This document shows positions 1 through 12,900 of a DNA stretch of 64,000 nt, one piece after another. The first letter of the stretch is position 1; each line of letters starts with the position of its first letter. The notes below the pieces were generated by a model. It did no database searches, was not told the DNA's origin, and saw only the letters and a list, made by a program, of their open reading frames with translations. Where the stretch lies: contig NC_079480.1 in NCBI RefSeq assembly GCF_026230105.1, positions 26,020,488-26,084,487 on the forward strand. The letters run 5' to 3'. Position numbers and translations under genes: made by a program. Origin of the DNA: Diorhabda sublineata. Lineage: Eukaryota > Arthropoda > Insecta > Coleoptera > Chrysomelidae.

Positions 1-541
1 TACTAACGAAGTTGAAGAATATACTTACATTCAACATTACAACATAAAAGACTAGATCTCTTAGCCAAGAAACTCCAGGTGTCACCCCATATGATCATTT
101 AATAAAGGATTATTTTGAGAATATTATTAATGTACTGGATTATCTATTATCCCTCCAATTATGATTAGAAATCATTTTTGTGTTGAATATATATGCAAAA
201 TTATCATTATTCGAAAGAAAACTATGTTTTTGGGTTTTATCAATGATTCTTTTATGAATATTGCCACACAATAATGAAGACATATGTTAAAATTAGCAAA
301 CTTATTTGCTGATGATAAGAGTACTACCATCCAAATTATGCAGAGAGCTGGACTGTATCAAATCAATTGAGCTAATTTGAAAAAAAAGGTTTTCTAACCT
401 CTAGCTAACATATCAATTCAGTTGTAGATTTGAGAGCAAATTACTTTTATTTTTCTAAAAATTCAGAATCTGATCTTCTTGTGAACAATATTTGCCTCCT
501 CTTTAATTTTTCCGCCGTAGGCTACAGCCCACTGAAAATAG
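1..541. other. AT-rich non-coding DNA
   Basis: No gene, repeat or recognisable transposon sequence was found here. Stops are frequent in all frames. Confidence 0.5.
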
Positions 542-559
542 TTAATCCACTGCAAATTT

Positions 560-1085
560 AGTAGATTGTAAGGCTTGTTTTTGTTGAGCCGGTACTACAC
601 GATACGTCCAGCGTTTGTGCCAACATTTGCGTTCCAACGTACGGCTGAACATTTGAATGAAGGCTGGATGCAGTGTTACTAATACAATGCGTCCAAAATT
701 TGCGCCAGCATTCACCGTCCAGCGTTGGTTGAACATTGGGCGCATTCTGAAACCTTACCTAATTTTTTGAAAAGAAATGAAAACATGGCAATTTAAATAA
801 TTCTTATGAAATAAACAGGATGATACTCGCAATTTTGGTTTCTTATAGGAAACACGTAGCATTCACTCGCAAAGAAAAAGAAGTGTGCGTAGTTGTATCA
901 CAAGTTTTAGTTACATTCTTGGATTCTCCTTTGAAGGGTTTAGAAAAATCCACTTTTTATGACCAACGTTCCAATACCAACTCACAAAACAAAGCATTCG
1001 TCGAATGGCATGCGCACTACGACCACACGATGCGTCCAATCATACTTGCGTCCAACGTTTGAAGCATTGGACGCATCGTGTGATA
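560..1085. repeat. GCGTCCAA-motif repeat region with perfect hairpin
   Basis: The motif GCGTCCAA, or close variants, recurs on both strands between about 600 and 1085. At the right end 1024-1040 and 1066-1082 form a perfect 17-bp inverted repeat with a 25-base spacer; the spacer itself holds another GCGTCCAA. This looks like the remains of a small palindromic transposon or satellite. The short open frames across it have repeat-like translations and I do not consider them genes. Confidence 0.45.
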
Positions 1086-2244
1086 CCGGTTTTAGTTTCT
1101 ACTTGTTACTTCTATCTGTTGGATTTCTTCTTTGAGATGTGATTGGGGTTCACAAAATTGGAAGAGTCTAGAATATACTGCGTTAGATCTAATCAACGAA
1201 TTACCTTATAAAATATTTGCAGTCCTCATTTTTCTCAATGAACCCTAAAATATCTTCGAATAATATATGATTGAACACATAAAAATGAAAATTCACCAAT
1301 AAATTTCACTAGAGCTGCAAATTTTGATAAATGCCATGAAATGAAATCTGATTTATATTGCACAAAAAGTTCCGTCAGAGTTTTCATAATCCTTGATTGA
1401 AATGCAAATAGCTATATTTTCAGAAAATCCTCTTATTCAAATTTCATGAAAATATTGTTAGATAAGAGCTATTTATTAGAAATCCGGAAATAAAAGATAG
1501 TAGAATGCAGAAGCATGATTTTAGCGAACAAAGAACGTTTAATATGCTGCGAATCAATAATGAAGATATTAATTATTACTAGACTAGACATTGATAAATT
1601 TTTATTCAAATCATCCGAACCAATTACATCCATTTATGTAGAGGACATTTTTTTGTTTGCAAGTTTGCAATTTATTTTAAAACATCGAATGAATTCAATT
1701 ACACCGCATGAACAATTTCTTCCTTCTTCTTTGCCAATAAACTTTTAACCGGAAAGATGAGATTTTTAATACACCATCGGAAAATGTAATTTTTATTTTG
1801 TTATGTACTATAAATTAATTCTGTAGGCCACTCCGATGGAATATAAAAAGAATTGAAAGAACATATTCTTAAAAAAAATGCTCGCAAAATGAGTCGTTCG
1901 CGTGGCGCCTTTGATCTGTGAACTGGTGAACGCACCTTTGATGAACTTTATATTATGTAAGGCGGCTTATTACATTATTTATTATTATAAATTATTTTTG
2001 GAAAGTCTATTTATTTAGTTCTTGTGTTTCTTTCCGTTCTAGAACTTGTAGTTAGTTTTAAATAAATACTCGTAATGAATAGAACGAATTAGTGAAGTAA
2101 TCGCAAAAATTATTGAAGTGATATTTATAAGTGAATTTAGTTGAGTGTATTGTATAGTGTGTTCTTAATAGATTAAAAAGGTAAGAGACAGTGTTTATCA
2201 ATTAACCACAAGAATAAAAAGAGTGTAAATAAATACGAAAAACG
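1086..2244. other. AT-rich non-coding DNA
   Basis: No gene or transposon was recognised. Only short AT-driven open frames are present. Confidence 0.45.
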
Positions 2245-2472
2245 TTACAATATTAGTTGTACTGAAAACAAACTGTCTTTGCAACATCCACTAATTTTCA
2301 CTTTCGAAATGCATGAATCACACAGCGGCTTTGAGAATTGTAAACATATTGGAAGCCTGCACTTTACACAGACGTATCTGGTCATTCGATGATCAGCTCT
2401 TGGGCATAAGGAACACAGTTTATGTTTTTCTTGAGTAATTTGTTCCACAGAATACGAATCCACGAAATACAT
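2245..2472 (-). pseudogene. piggyBac-like transposase, C-terminal Cys-rich tail fragment
   Basis: The minus-strand frame contains the spaced motif CSLCP...RYVCVKC..PIC, then a further C..C. This is the pattern of the C-terminal cysteine-rich zinc-binding domain that follows the DDD catalytic core in piggyBac-family transposases and helps them bind the element ends. No catalytic core is visible on the minus-strand upstream side (higher coordinates), so this is an orphan tail of a decayed copy. The open frame begins at an internal Met by chance. Recognition rests on the Cys spacing and the TRYVC context; a cellular domesticated copy is possible but nothing supports one. Confidence 0.6.
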
Positions 2473-3650
2473 GCATTATACAGTGAGGTATATAATCTTT
2501 ATGCCATATTTTCATGGCTTTAGGGCATCTACATTTTGAATCTAATTGGCATTTTGTCTGCAGGATCTTCTTGCATGGTGTGACAAATAATTTACAAATA
2601 TTAGCGCGGTTAAGGGTTAATTATCGTTGCTTGAAAATACTGATTTCCAGTTTACAATTTGTTACTTATTAGAATTTAGAATAATTTAATTATTTCCGGT
2701 TTGATGTTTGCAAAAAAATGTTTAATTTAAATAGTTACCTTGCAAGAATTATCTAAACAAATATATAATAATTTTTAAAAAAAATAAATCACTGAATAGC
2801 TTTGAAAATTTCCATTAAATCGTGGGAAATATTTAATAGTCCAACTCGATAACATCATTTTCTATAGATTGAGTCTTTATAATATACAGAAATCATTTTA
2901 TAACACATCGTATATAATCATTTGCTATTATTCTACGAAATCATTCACTGTAAGTAAGTGACGAAAGTTAAACTCATATACTCAATTTATAAAACTCAAG
3001 GAACGTTCTCATTTTAACGAGTTTTCCATAAAATTCCCTGGTATTCTAAATACACACAACCCGCTTATGAACTAATAATCCAGGAGCTAATCGAAACTGA
3101 GGGTTGTCATATGCTTGCTCTGTAGTCTAGATATCGACTTTTTAGACATATCGGCAAACGTTACCTCCTCTACTCACAAAAGATAATTTTTAATGACTAA
3201 TGAGGTTGAAAGTTTGTGAGATTTATAGTCTTCTCAACAGCTTCATATTTTGTGAATGCATTCAAAGATTAAGTGTCCACATCGACAACAGACTCCACAG
3301 TGAATGACAAATATTTACAACGTTCACCTTAATGTATACACAAAACGTTTTTTCTTGTTTATATTATAACATTCAACTATTATCAAGTAATTAGAAAATT
3401 TTGTTTCCATAAGTTTTTGGGCATACTGTTGACCCATACTACACTACACAAATGTATAAAATATTTCTTAAAGTTAGAACTTTGAAGATATGACCAAGAT
3501 ATAATCTTTTGCTCACGCTAAACTGAATAAAAATTTTTAATTTATTAGTGATATTGCATTGATATTTTTTGATTATGCTTATTTATTTTGTACTTGTATT
3601 TCTAATTATGTGAATATTCCACACGTATAGGATTGATTCAGTATTCCATT
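2473..3650. other. AT-rich non-coding DNA
   Basis: No coding or repeat structure was recognised in this stretch. Confidence 0.45.
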
Positions 3651-3654
3651 TATT

Positions 3655-4160
3655 TTTGTAAAGAATAAAAATCGTTGGATATTTGTCTCCAGCAATTTAT
3701 TTCGACAAATAGGGTGCAAGAGGCAGCAAATTAAACTTTAATTCATTAATTTTGGCCATTAAAATAACGGATGGGTGAGCTGGTGCATTGTCTTGACGAA
3801 ACAACACTTTCTTCTTAGACAAATACGGACGTTTATGATTGATTTTTCCGGTAAATCAGTTCGCATGCTATTTTTTGTTGATGATTTCTCCTTTTTCAAA
3901 ATATTCAATGAATATTATCCCATGCTCATCCAACAAAACCGACGCCATGACTTTGTCTGCAGATGGAACGATCTTTGCCTTCTTTGGAGCTGGTTCTCCC
4001 TTTTGATCCATTGTTTTGATTATTCTTTTATTTCGGGTATGAAGTTTCATTCATGGTTATCAACCGGCGGAAAAATTTTAATAAAATCTAGTTCATCTTT
4101 TATATTGGTTGTGCTAAAGCCAAGGTTGACCAATTTTTTCCATGTTTACAAATTTAATTA
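3655..4160 (-). pseudogene. Decayed mariner transposase (copy 1)
   Basis: Read on the minus strand from 4160 down, the translation gives KGEPAPKKAKIVPSADKVMAS, then HGIIFIEYFEKGEIIN, and after a frame disruption KKVLFRQDNAPAHPSVI and AKINELKFNLLP. These match the conserved central DD34D core of mariner transposases: the first stretch leads into the strand carrying the first catalytic Asp, and QDNAPAH holds the second Asp. The first catalytic Asp position reads LLDEHG. The copy has stops and frameshifts and lacks the N-terminal helix-turn-helix and the C-terminus. Terminal inverted repeats were not found. It cannot encode a working transposase. Confidence 0.8.
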
Positions 4161-4504
4161 AAACGTTCACTATTGATAGCTGTCAAACAAATACTAAAAA
4201 ACGTAGCGTCTTCAAACTTGTGTACCTTCTAATACAGAGTTGTAATTTTTAAGCAACTACCGCTATATCTATGTCAGGCCAGATACTTCTAGGACCATCC
4301 TCGTAGTGAAAGATGTATTGTAGAAAATAGTGCGACGAACCATTCCTTGTTTGGTGCTATATTGTGGCCATCTATGTTTCCCTCTAAGTTCCAAAGTTTT
4401 CAAATGAAGTATTTATTGATATTTATAATTAAATTTTAATCAAGAAACTTATAATGTAACCTATTACGGCAATAAATTTGGTAAATGGAACCTTTGTTGA
4501 TATT

Positions 4505-4600
4505 CATACTATTGAATGAATACACTAACACTCACAATTACACTGTCTGACACGTGTTTCGATAACCAAGCTATCGTCTTCAGAGACAATAAGAGAAACA
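4505..4600 (-). other. Penelope-like element end with hammerhead-like motif (copy A)
   Basis: This segment matches, on the minus strand, the sequence that follows the GIY-YIG regions at about 36.3 kb and 42.6 kb (GACAGTGTAATTGTGAGTGTTAGTG and relatives). Within it 4542-4590 can fold as a hammerhead ribozyme. Stem I pairs 4584-4590 with 4542-4548 and directly flanks CUGAAGA (4577-4583) on one side and the GUC cleavage triplet (4549-4551) on the other. GAAA lies at 4557-4560, and stem III is ACAC/GUGU with no loop. Stem II (GAUA/UAUC) leaves one extra C beside CUGAAGA compared with the textbook core, so activity is uncertain. Penelope-like elements are known to carry hammerhead motifs in their terminal repeats. 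Confidence 0.5.
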
Positions 4601-4619
4601 GTTTTTATTCGAGAATTTT

Positions 4620-7310
4620 CTAATCTCATTTCAATAATTCTCAACGGAGTAATCTCAAGTAGATTTAAAATAAAACTTCTAATTCAACATTTGATATTCT
4701 TTCGTTTTATCAAGCGGTGGGATTTGTCTCCTCGGTCGTTTTTTTCATTGAATCCTTCCCAAACACGTATTCAGTAAATATTTTCTGTCAACAAATTAAA
4801 GTTTTTTTACCGCAAGGCGAGAAATATCTATAAATATACTTTTGCTTGTTATATATAGATTTTCACTTAGGTCGTCACCAAAAAGGAATGGGACTCAATA
4901 ACCGAAAAAAAAAATATTTCGTAGACATTTTCCAATTGATAATAGAAGTAAAGGAGTTGCAAAGATTTTGTCAATAATCTGGTGTGTGTCAATAAAATTT
5001 TGTAATATTGAAAGCAGATATAATGAAGAAGATGAGGAAAGTAATAATCATAAAGATCAAATAGATGAAAAAAAAAATAAGAAACCTTTTAAAACTTATT
5101 AAATCTCCACTATTTATTTGTGGAATATGAATTTAGATCCCTTCTTGTGGAACAATCGATAATTTGAAATATGAAAATTGCGAACTTAATATCATAACAC
5201 TAATTTCGAATTTAGAATGTGAGGTGATGCGTTCTACTGAACAAATATGAAGAAAGGAATGTCCATAAGACACTACGGGATCACTAAGTTTGTAGTTCAA
5301 AATATTTCGTCAGTAATTTTGAGTCATTTTCAATCATTATTTATCGTTGATTTTATGCAAAAACTTGGAATTCATGTGATTTTCCTCCTCTTAAATCTTC
5401 GGCACATTACGTTGAGCTGAAGCGATAAATACAAGATTTGTGTCCAATATTAGTTTCCTTTAAGGCCAATACGTCACAGGCGAAAAATGGCTACAATAAA
5501 ATGTGAAAGTGTTCAAAACGAATTTTCTATTGATTTCGTTTGTGGGAGTTTATATCGGTGATGTGGATTCTATCTCAAGAACTATCTACCAGAATGTAAA
5601 CGAACTCAATGTCTAAAGAATCTAGAGTGAATTTCCACCAATAAAGCAGTTGTAGAAGTACAAATTATCGATGGTACATGTTAACTACCCTGTATAAAAT
5701 ATTGATCCATGGCTCAAACGTTATTGAGAGTGTCGAATTAGTTATAGGACTATTAAGTAAAAATGCGAGTAATTCTAAATAGAGTTTTCGCGAAAATTAA
5801 CGATGTGAGATGCATTTACGAGACTAAGGGAATCTTTTGATCCATTGCCTATTGACTATTTAGAATAATCAAATGTCCCATCGAGTTTCTGGTAACTTTT
5901 ATCTACCTGTAGGACATTTGGTCTGGACTCGATTTCTATGTTTTCTTGACATTTTGTGACTAATTCAGACCAAGCAGAGGAAAATTGAACGTGGTTTACT
6001 TGTTTAGTTAGATCCAGTATGTTTATTCAATTCGTAACACTGATAGTCACATTAAAAGCTGTATCACCATCAATATCAAAGTAAATACTCACTAATTAAA
6101 ATTTTTTCCCAGTATAAAACCTAGTGTTTCTGTCAAAACATGAATTTTTCTCTTAGACAATATTCCAAGGCAGATTTAGCATTTTGACCACATGACATTA
6201 GACCAGGTGAGTGAGTGATAATGTTTTCTCTTCTAGATCTTACATTTTTAGGAGAAGCATTCTTTGTACCAACTTATCCGAGCATAATTCCTCTTTTTAA
6301 CCTTTTTGCTTGTTTTTATTGATGTAGTCACTGCAACTCTCATTATCTATTCCATTCTAAATCTGTTCCTCCTCGCACAAAGATATAATAACTCTTTGAA
6401 AATTGAATTATTAAAATACTAAACTCAATATAGAAAATGGAGAAAATCAAATTTTGTAGCTAACCTGTGTGCTAGGGTAAAAAATACCTTAAGTATACTT
6501 TAAAATGATGTTGTTTGCATATAAATTAGAGCATAACAGAAGAAAAATCGTAGAACGGTGATTCAAACACTTTTAAACTGTTAGAGATAGCACAAAACGT
6601 GCCATGTTTTAAATTCATATTTCATACCCCATAAACAATTTGAGGCTCAAAAATGGGAATGATGCATGATCTACTTACCAATTTTTCTCTTGAATACCCA
6701 AATATGAGCCTAATTTTTGTCTCGCTGAAAATTCAGCTGGTTATATAAAAACAATTTGGTTCATTGTACAATTCCATCAATTAACAAGTAGTTTCTGTAT
6801 GTCTTGCTTTTTCCCCGAAATTTTGGGCTCAGCGTTCAGTTCCTCTTCACAACTGAAGAAAATTTGTACAAATTTCAACAGATTACAGTAATGTGTTCCT
6901 ACCTTTCTCAGCACATTTAATCCACGCTGGACCAACAACTAGTCATAAGGTAAGCAGACGAAAAAAAATCTTTTAGATCTCAACCGAACTTGAGACGGAA
7001 TTGGCAGAGAAAATAACACCGTATAAAAATAAAGTTGTTAAAAATACTTTTCTGTTCTTATATTCGTTGTATAAATCAAATCCGCCTTTTCACATTGTCA
7101 GAGCATTTATTGATGAATCTCTATTATCGAACAGAAGATATAAAATTATCAGTCTGCTATGTTATTGACGCCTGCCAAAGCCACTAATCCATGTACCTTA
7201 GATCAGTACTCTCATTATTAATTGCACAAGCGCATCGCAGTTTTGATTGTAATTGTTATTCACTAAAAACCAAATTTATAATTAATATTATATCAAAAAT
7301 CAGATCATAA
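4620..7310. other. AT-rich non-coding DNA
   Basis: No gene, transposon core or tandem repeat was recognised in this 2.7-kb stretch. Confidence 0.4.
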
Positions 7311-7319
7311 TGTTTTGTA

Positions 7320-7960
7320 TCTTGGGGAAGAAGCTGTCGTCCTCTTAGCTGAAGTATTCACTATGACGAAATGTGGACACGCGAAACTCAATCGACACCA
7401 TAGAAGCTCAGTAATATCGATCTGCTTAGACATCAGAGCTACCATAAAAGCCATAATAGATGAAACGGTGTACTTAAGGCTTGTGCTTGATGTTGAGAAA
7501 AACCTATTGCAAGGTTCGATAATTCGAGCAACAAGGGCAACGACGAATTAAACTTCTCGACAAATTGGGATCAGCAAATCCACCAATGAGTCCAGAACCA
7601 AATTCATCTTTAGTTCAGTTAGAAGTGTCTTTGAACAGTGCGTAGGCAATGAAAGTTCTGCTGAGATGGATAGAGGCACCTGCTATAATGCAAGCTTTAA
7701 GGCAAACATAGATGAACTTCCTACCTCTTCTACCAAGCAACTGATCCACTTGATCAGGCGCGAGATTCCACTAACAATTGGCTTTTTAACTAGTCGACGA
7801 CTAGGAATGCTGCTGGTTCATGAAGAGGAACACAACCGCAGTACACGTCATCTATAAGTGCCAAGTATTCACTTGGGAGAGGTTTAAACAACACTTGGTA
7901 AAGCATCTAAGTTCACCTATTGACGTCTTCTAAGGACATTGGCCTTTGGTAATTTCAAGT
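7320..7960 (+). pseudogene. R1-like LINE ORF2 fragment, RNase H and C-terminal zinc-knuckle region
   Basis: The plus-strand translation shows HRSSVISICLDIRATIKAI followed by SRLVL-like residues. This resembles the second part of the RNase H domain of R1/jockey-superfamily LINEs, where a conserved SDSQAAIKAL motif occurs; here the key Asp-Ser pair reads LDIR. Further on, LTSRRLGMLLVHEEEHNRS and HLYKCQVF resemble the tail after RNase H, with its acidic Glu run and Cys/His knuckle. Stops break the frame at about 7550 and 7857. It is a truncated, dead copy on the plus strand. Confidence 0.55.
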
Positions 7961-8957
7961 GGGTCACAACGAGCCTATACGATTAACGGTCCTTGGTCGC
8001 TTACAATCCTACTTATAATTATAAGGATTTCGGATTTCGGAAGAAAAAACAAAAATTTATCGGCTTTGTCGCGAATTATGAATATCTGTGTTTTCTCATT
8101 GATTATTCCGCTTAGTCTGAACCCTATATAAATCTCGCAACGTCTTTTTATCAATCTTCTTCTCATGATTGTTTTTTCTCCACAAAAATACATAACAAAA
8201 TACATTGCATAGTGAAATTATTGGTTGTTTTTTAAGGTAAATAATTTTCTCAAAGACGTAACCTATTAAATTGATTCTTATTCTCCATTTGTCAGTGGAG
8301 TATTTGTAAAATCAATCTAATCACTGCAGTGTATACACATCCTGTTGAAACTACTGTATAAAAAAGAGAAAGAGAACTAATTTACTGTGAAAGCCGCAAG
8401 AGTTCCCATAATTGATTTCGTAAAAGTGTGCGTTTGTGCTGCATCTCACATAATACTTCAATAAATCGTTTGCGAGGTGAGGTTTTAAATTGGAATTAAC
8501 TCGAACTGAGAGTAATTCAGAACAGAATCGATCGAATGCAATAGAAATGAAACAAAAATTCAGATAAACATTAAACAATCGATTGTAGAGCTTTATTACG
8601 TAAATACAATTAACAAGTACACTTGAATGGATATTATATTATAAGGTTCTATTTCCATAACAATCCAGGTGATAAATCACTCGAAGCGCTCACCAACTTA
8701 TATAACAAGCAATGTAGATCCGACCATTCATATTTAATGATACAATTGAAGAGATTAATACTTGTTATGTATGTAGTATAACAAATCGCTCATTTCTATT
8801 ATCTTCAAGTAATGAATCGGTGCCGTTTGAAACTAACCATAACATTAAATCGTTCACCTACTTCATCATTATCATCACCATTTATGAGTTGACCCGTAGT
8901 TCTTAGATAATACAGCTTGTTAAGAGTTATTATCAAATACTAGTTATTTATAGAAGT
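7961..8957. other. AT-rich non-coding DNA
   Basis: No gene or repeat was recognised. The open frames on both strands around 8000-8200 are antisense to each other and have no family features. Confidence 0.4.
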
Positions 8958-8958
8958 A

Positions 8959-9906
8959 CGAGGTTTGTCTGGAAAATACGTATAAAAGTTTTATTTTTAT
9001 CTCCCAAATACCGCCCCCTTTTACATTTCGGAAATAAGAAGTCACAATGTGCTAAATCGGTCACGGCGCTTCGCGCCAAAAACTCACGCCCAACGAGCGA
9101 CTTGTTAGCGAGCGCATTGTCGTTATAAAGGATCCACCTGGCTTTTTTGCCAAATCTGTACGAACTTGGGTCACACAAGCTTCTCAAAACTTCGACGTAA
9201 AAACTTGAGTTCAATCTGTAACAGGAAGGGACAAATTCCTTGTGAACAATGCCCCTAGAATCAAAGAAAACAATCAACATTGTTTCCACATTGGAACTTT
9301 AATTTTTTGTTTTCGGTTCTCTAGCTAACTTTCATTCCTATGAGATTTGAGCTCTAAATTGAATTCGGAAAACCATCTCGTTTAGAAAGTCTTCTCTTTC
9401 TGTTCTGGAGTCAACAGCTTCGATAGGTTTCTCGCACACAATTTTTTCATTTCATGTTTTTGTGTCAGAATTTCGTCAGCTATCATTCCGATTGTCAATC
9501 TATGCTCTTCAAGAACATAAGCCCGAGTTTGTTTATAATTTCTATCCGAACTCGATGTCGACGAGTCTCCTTTCACTTCTTCTCGGCCTTTCCCAAATTT
9601 TTGTAACCACTTGTTCGCGTTTGGTTACAAGTTTTTTCAGAGACAATTCTCTGAAGAAACTTGTTGCAAACACTCAAAAATCTCAAGGCCATTCTTGCCT
9701 AGCTTTGCAAGAAACTTGATGTTGATGCTAGAGCTTTAAGCCCGCGGCAATTGAAAAAGGGTGACTATTAACCAGCAACTGCTCACTCCTACTTAAACGC
9801 AGAGTGACTTGAGCTAAGCATTGATGGGATTGGCTATAGAAGTGGCGCCTGCAGCCTGTAAAATGAAGTTATCCAACTTTTATACGTATTTTCTGGACAA
9901 ACCTGG
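8959..9906 (-). mobile_element. Mariner element with both terminal inverted repeats (copy 2)
   Basis: The element is bounded by 32-bp inverted repeats at 8959-8990 and 9875-9906 (three mismatches) and flanked by TA at 8957-8958 and 9907-9908, the target duplication expected of Tc1/mariner elements. Inside, minus-strand frames encode a decayed transposase. About 9580-9382 gives HRLTIGMIADEILTQ and CARNLSKLLTPEQKE of the DNA-binding half. About 9289-8990 gives MLIVFFDSRGIVHKEFVP, carrying the first catalytic Asp, and LYNDNALANKS at the second Asp. The total of 948 bp is shorter than the ~1.3 kb of intact mariners, so it is internally deleted and frameshifted. Confidence 0.85.
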
Positions 9907-9909
9907 TAT

Positions 9910-12900
9910 ACAAGCCAAGTTAAGTTTAAGCAACGAAACTAAAATTTCAACTCAAATCAAATAATATGAATATCTTAAAGGTTGAAGAATATACATAGAG
10001 TGGCTAAATTATGGAAAAAAAACATTATTATAATGTATTGACATTATTACTTTATTATAGGTAGTACTAAGATTTTCATAGTTCCCTGTTTTGTTTAAGG
10101 AATTGTTTATAGACCTTGTGACGATTTTTTATTCAAACTAGTGTATTTAGAAGAGATTTATTCGTATAAAGTGAATATGTATTAAGAAATTACGCAAATT
10201 ATAATAGCGTGTAAAAAACATTTTTTTAATTATCACTTCGTGGGGACATGTTATCGTTACAAAACACACATGATTTCCGCTCTGATCAGATGGAATGTCA
10301 TCAACTACTCGCCGCATCGAAGAAGCTCTGCTACACAGATGGACGAGTACTCGTTCGAGCTACTCGGTGAGTATAGTTCTGTTATTAAGTATTATCAGGG
10401 CATTCGAACTGAATTTTACGATGGACTGTAGTTACCGACTACATAATGAGAAAAATGGAACCAAATACGCTCAATAAAATTAATACAAGCTTTATATGAT
10501 GGCGATAAACCAATTAGGAGAGCGAGAAACTTTGTTTTTGTTATTGGTGCATAGTAGTGACAATCTTTTGCACTTGAATTTTTTTAGTAGATCAAATGCC
10601 CGTATTTTCATGAGGTTCAACTAACAAGACGCCCACGGGAATATAAATATCAATGTTTCTACTGTAAAATATCTTCTTTGAAGGAAACAAGTTCGCTACA
10701 TTCTATGAGCTTGATGGTGAGGATAACCAAATTTAAAAATTCTGCATATTCAGTGGAAAGACGTATTTTCGATACCGGTGCCCTCGATATAGGTAGCAGA
10801 ACTAATCTATTTTCGTGGTTAAATAAATTTTCAACAAAGAACATTTACTATATTCTATATTATTCATTTCCATCCAGCTCCTATACCATAGTTTCCTGAA
10901 TTCACGATAAAGAAAACACTTTAGAACTAGGACAAGTTTATTTACAAAATAATATTTTCATACATTCTCAACTGAATATGTAAATAAATAGTAAGCAGAA
11001 AAATAATATTTTTACAATGATATAGTATTATAATCATGATTTAACGAAAAAATATTATATACGAACAAAAGTCTTGAAAATTCTTGAGTAATTTATAAAC
11101 TTGTCTTAAAATTAGAGAAATTTAAAAAAATAAAAATTTTTCAGAAACAAATATAAATATTCACTCTGTAAACAAAAACCCATAGAACAATAATTTGATG
11201 TTGAGCATTGAATTTCACAAAATTATACCCATTTAGAACACACATCAGGAAAGTATTTGAGAAATCGAAAAAAATGTTTAATTATATTTCCTTCCATATA
11301 TTTCCTATTGGAGCCTGTGAATTTAAATCTCTATTTTACTCTATCACATCCCTTCAAGTCCATCCTAAAATATTCAATGGAAAATTACAAAAAACAATAC
11401 TCAGCTGTTAATTTTTCAGTTATTTTCAGATTTTTCGTCGTGTAGGACTATGCTTCCTACCTGAATTTAAAACAAATTCTCATTAATATCAAATCTTACT
11501 GCTGAAAAATATATATATTCGTCATTCAAAGCGATTTCAACACTACCTGTGTACCGACATTTGAATGAAATGAGACGGGAATTCAGAAATTGATGACGGA
11601 TGACATATTGACATTGACAGTAATGACACAGTAGCGTTACGATTGGTAGATGGCAGAACTAAATTTGTGTTGCCGAGATTTAGTTACCTACTTTTTGGTA
11701 TGTTCTTTGAGATTCGTATAATGGGAATTCAAAATGTCTCTTCCTCACTTTTTATGTATGTTTGCATCAATGTCAGTCATTATTGATGAGTGATACTTGT
11801 ATAAATTAGCAACAATATTTGGAAACAAATGATCCTTATATTGATAGAAATTCATCATTCCTTATTCTATACAAAACAAACCATGATTCATTCACAAATA
11901 TATTTATAAAACTGAATAATTATCGAATGATAATTATGATTGATTGGGGTCTTAAGTGCTTCTCTATATTTCCCTTCTTATATCAATCAAAATTAATTTG
12001 TATATTGGAAATGGCGGTTCAATATTGAGAATGAGTCGATGCATATTTAGTGCGGATGATAAATCTGCCTCAATTTGTATTTCTCCTGAAAACTTCCCAT
12101 TAAGAAATTCTGCAATATCAGAAGAAACGAGAAACCTAAATTTTTATCGAAAAAATATTTTTTAGAAATAGACGATTTTGTTTTCCACTCGAAATATCCA
12201 TTTATTTGATTGATAGGATAATTGTTAAAATTTTAATATGAAATCTACGTGAGTTTGTTGTTAGTTTCTTAATTACACATACATATATAATTATTCGCAT
12301 TTCTTAGTTATTCATGTATCAAGTAGATAATTATGCCATGAGGGCTACAGTATTACAAAGTCGTTGATCTGAGGATCCATAAGTCCTTCGATGGTAAACA
12401 TCGATTTGATAGAATATTATTTGTGTTCCATACTATAGGAATAAACTTTTCTCATAATATTGTCAATAATATACCGAATCATCCATAAAATTTCGAGGTG
12501 AGTTGAGTTTATCAGTTACCCTCTAGCTAAGGAGGAAATAGTTGAGTTATATTAGAATCGTGTCACAAAGGATCAAGCATTCAACCATATATAAACCGGC
12601 TTTCGGTCAAATTCTCCAATTCTGTTCAATTAAAAGTTCTTTTAGGTGCAAAATTCATCCTGTAACAAACTCAAATGTACACGGAATGTTACAAATGCTT
12701 AGTTATTATCAAAATAAAATGAGGTTCACCATATTTAATTCAATAGCTATGGAAAAAGAAATGATCAAAATGAATTACAAGAGAGATACATTTTACAAGC
12801 GTGCCGTGTATAATAAGTGAAAAAGTAACAACAAATTCGAATCAATCATGCTGCACTTCACTGATATTCTATTTATCTCATCATTGAATACATGATGTAC

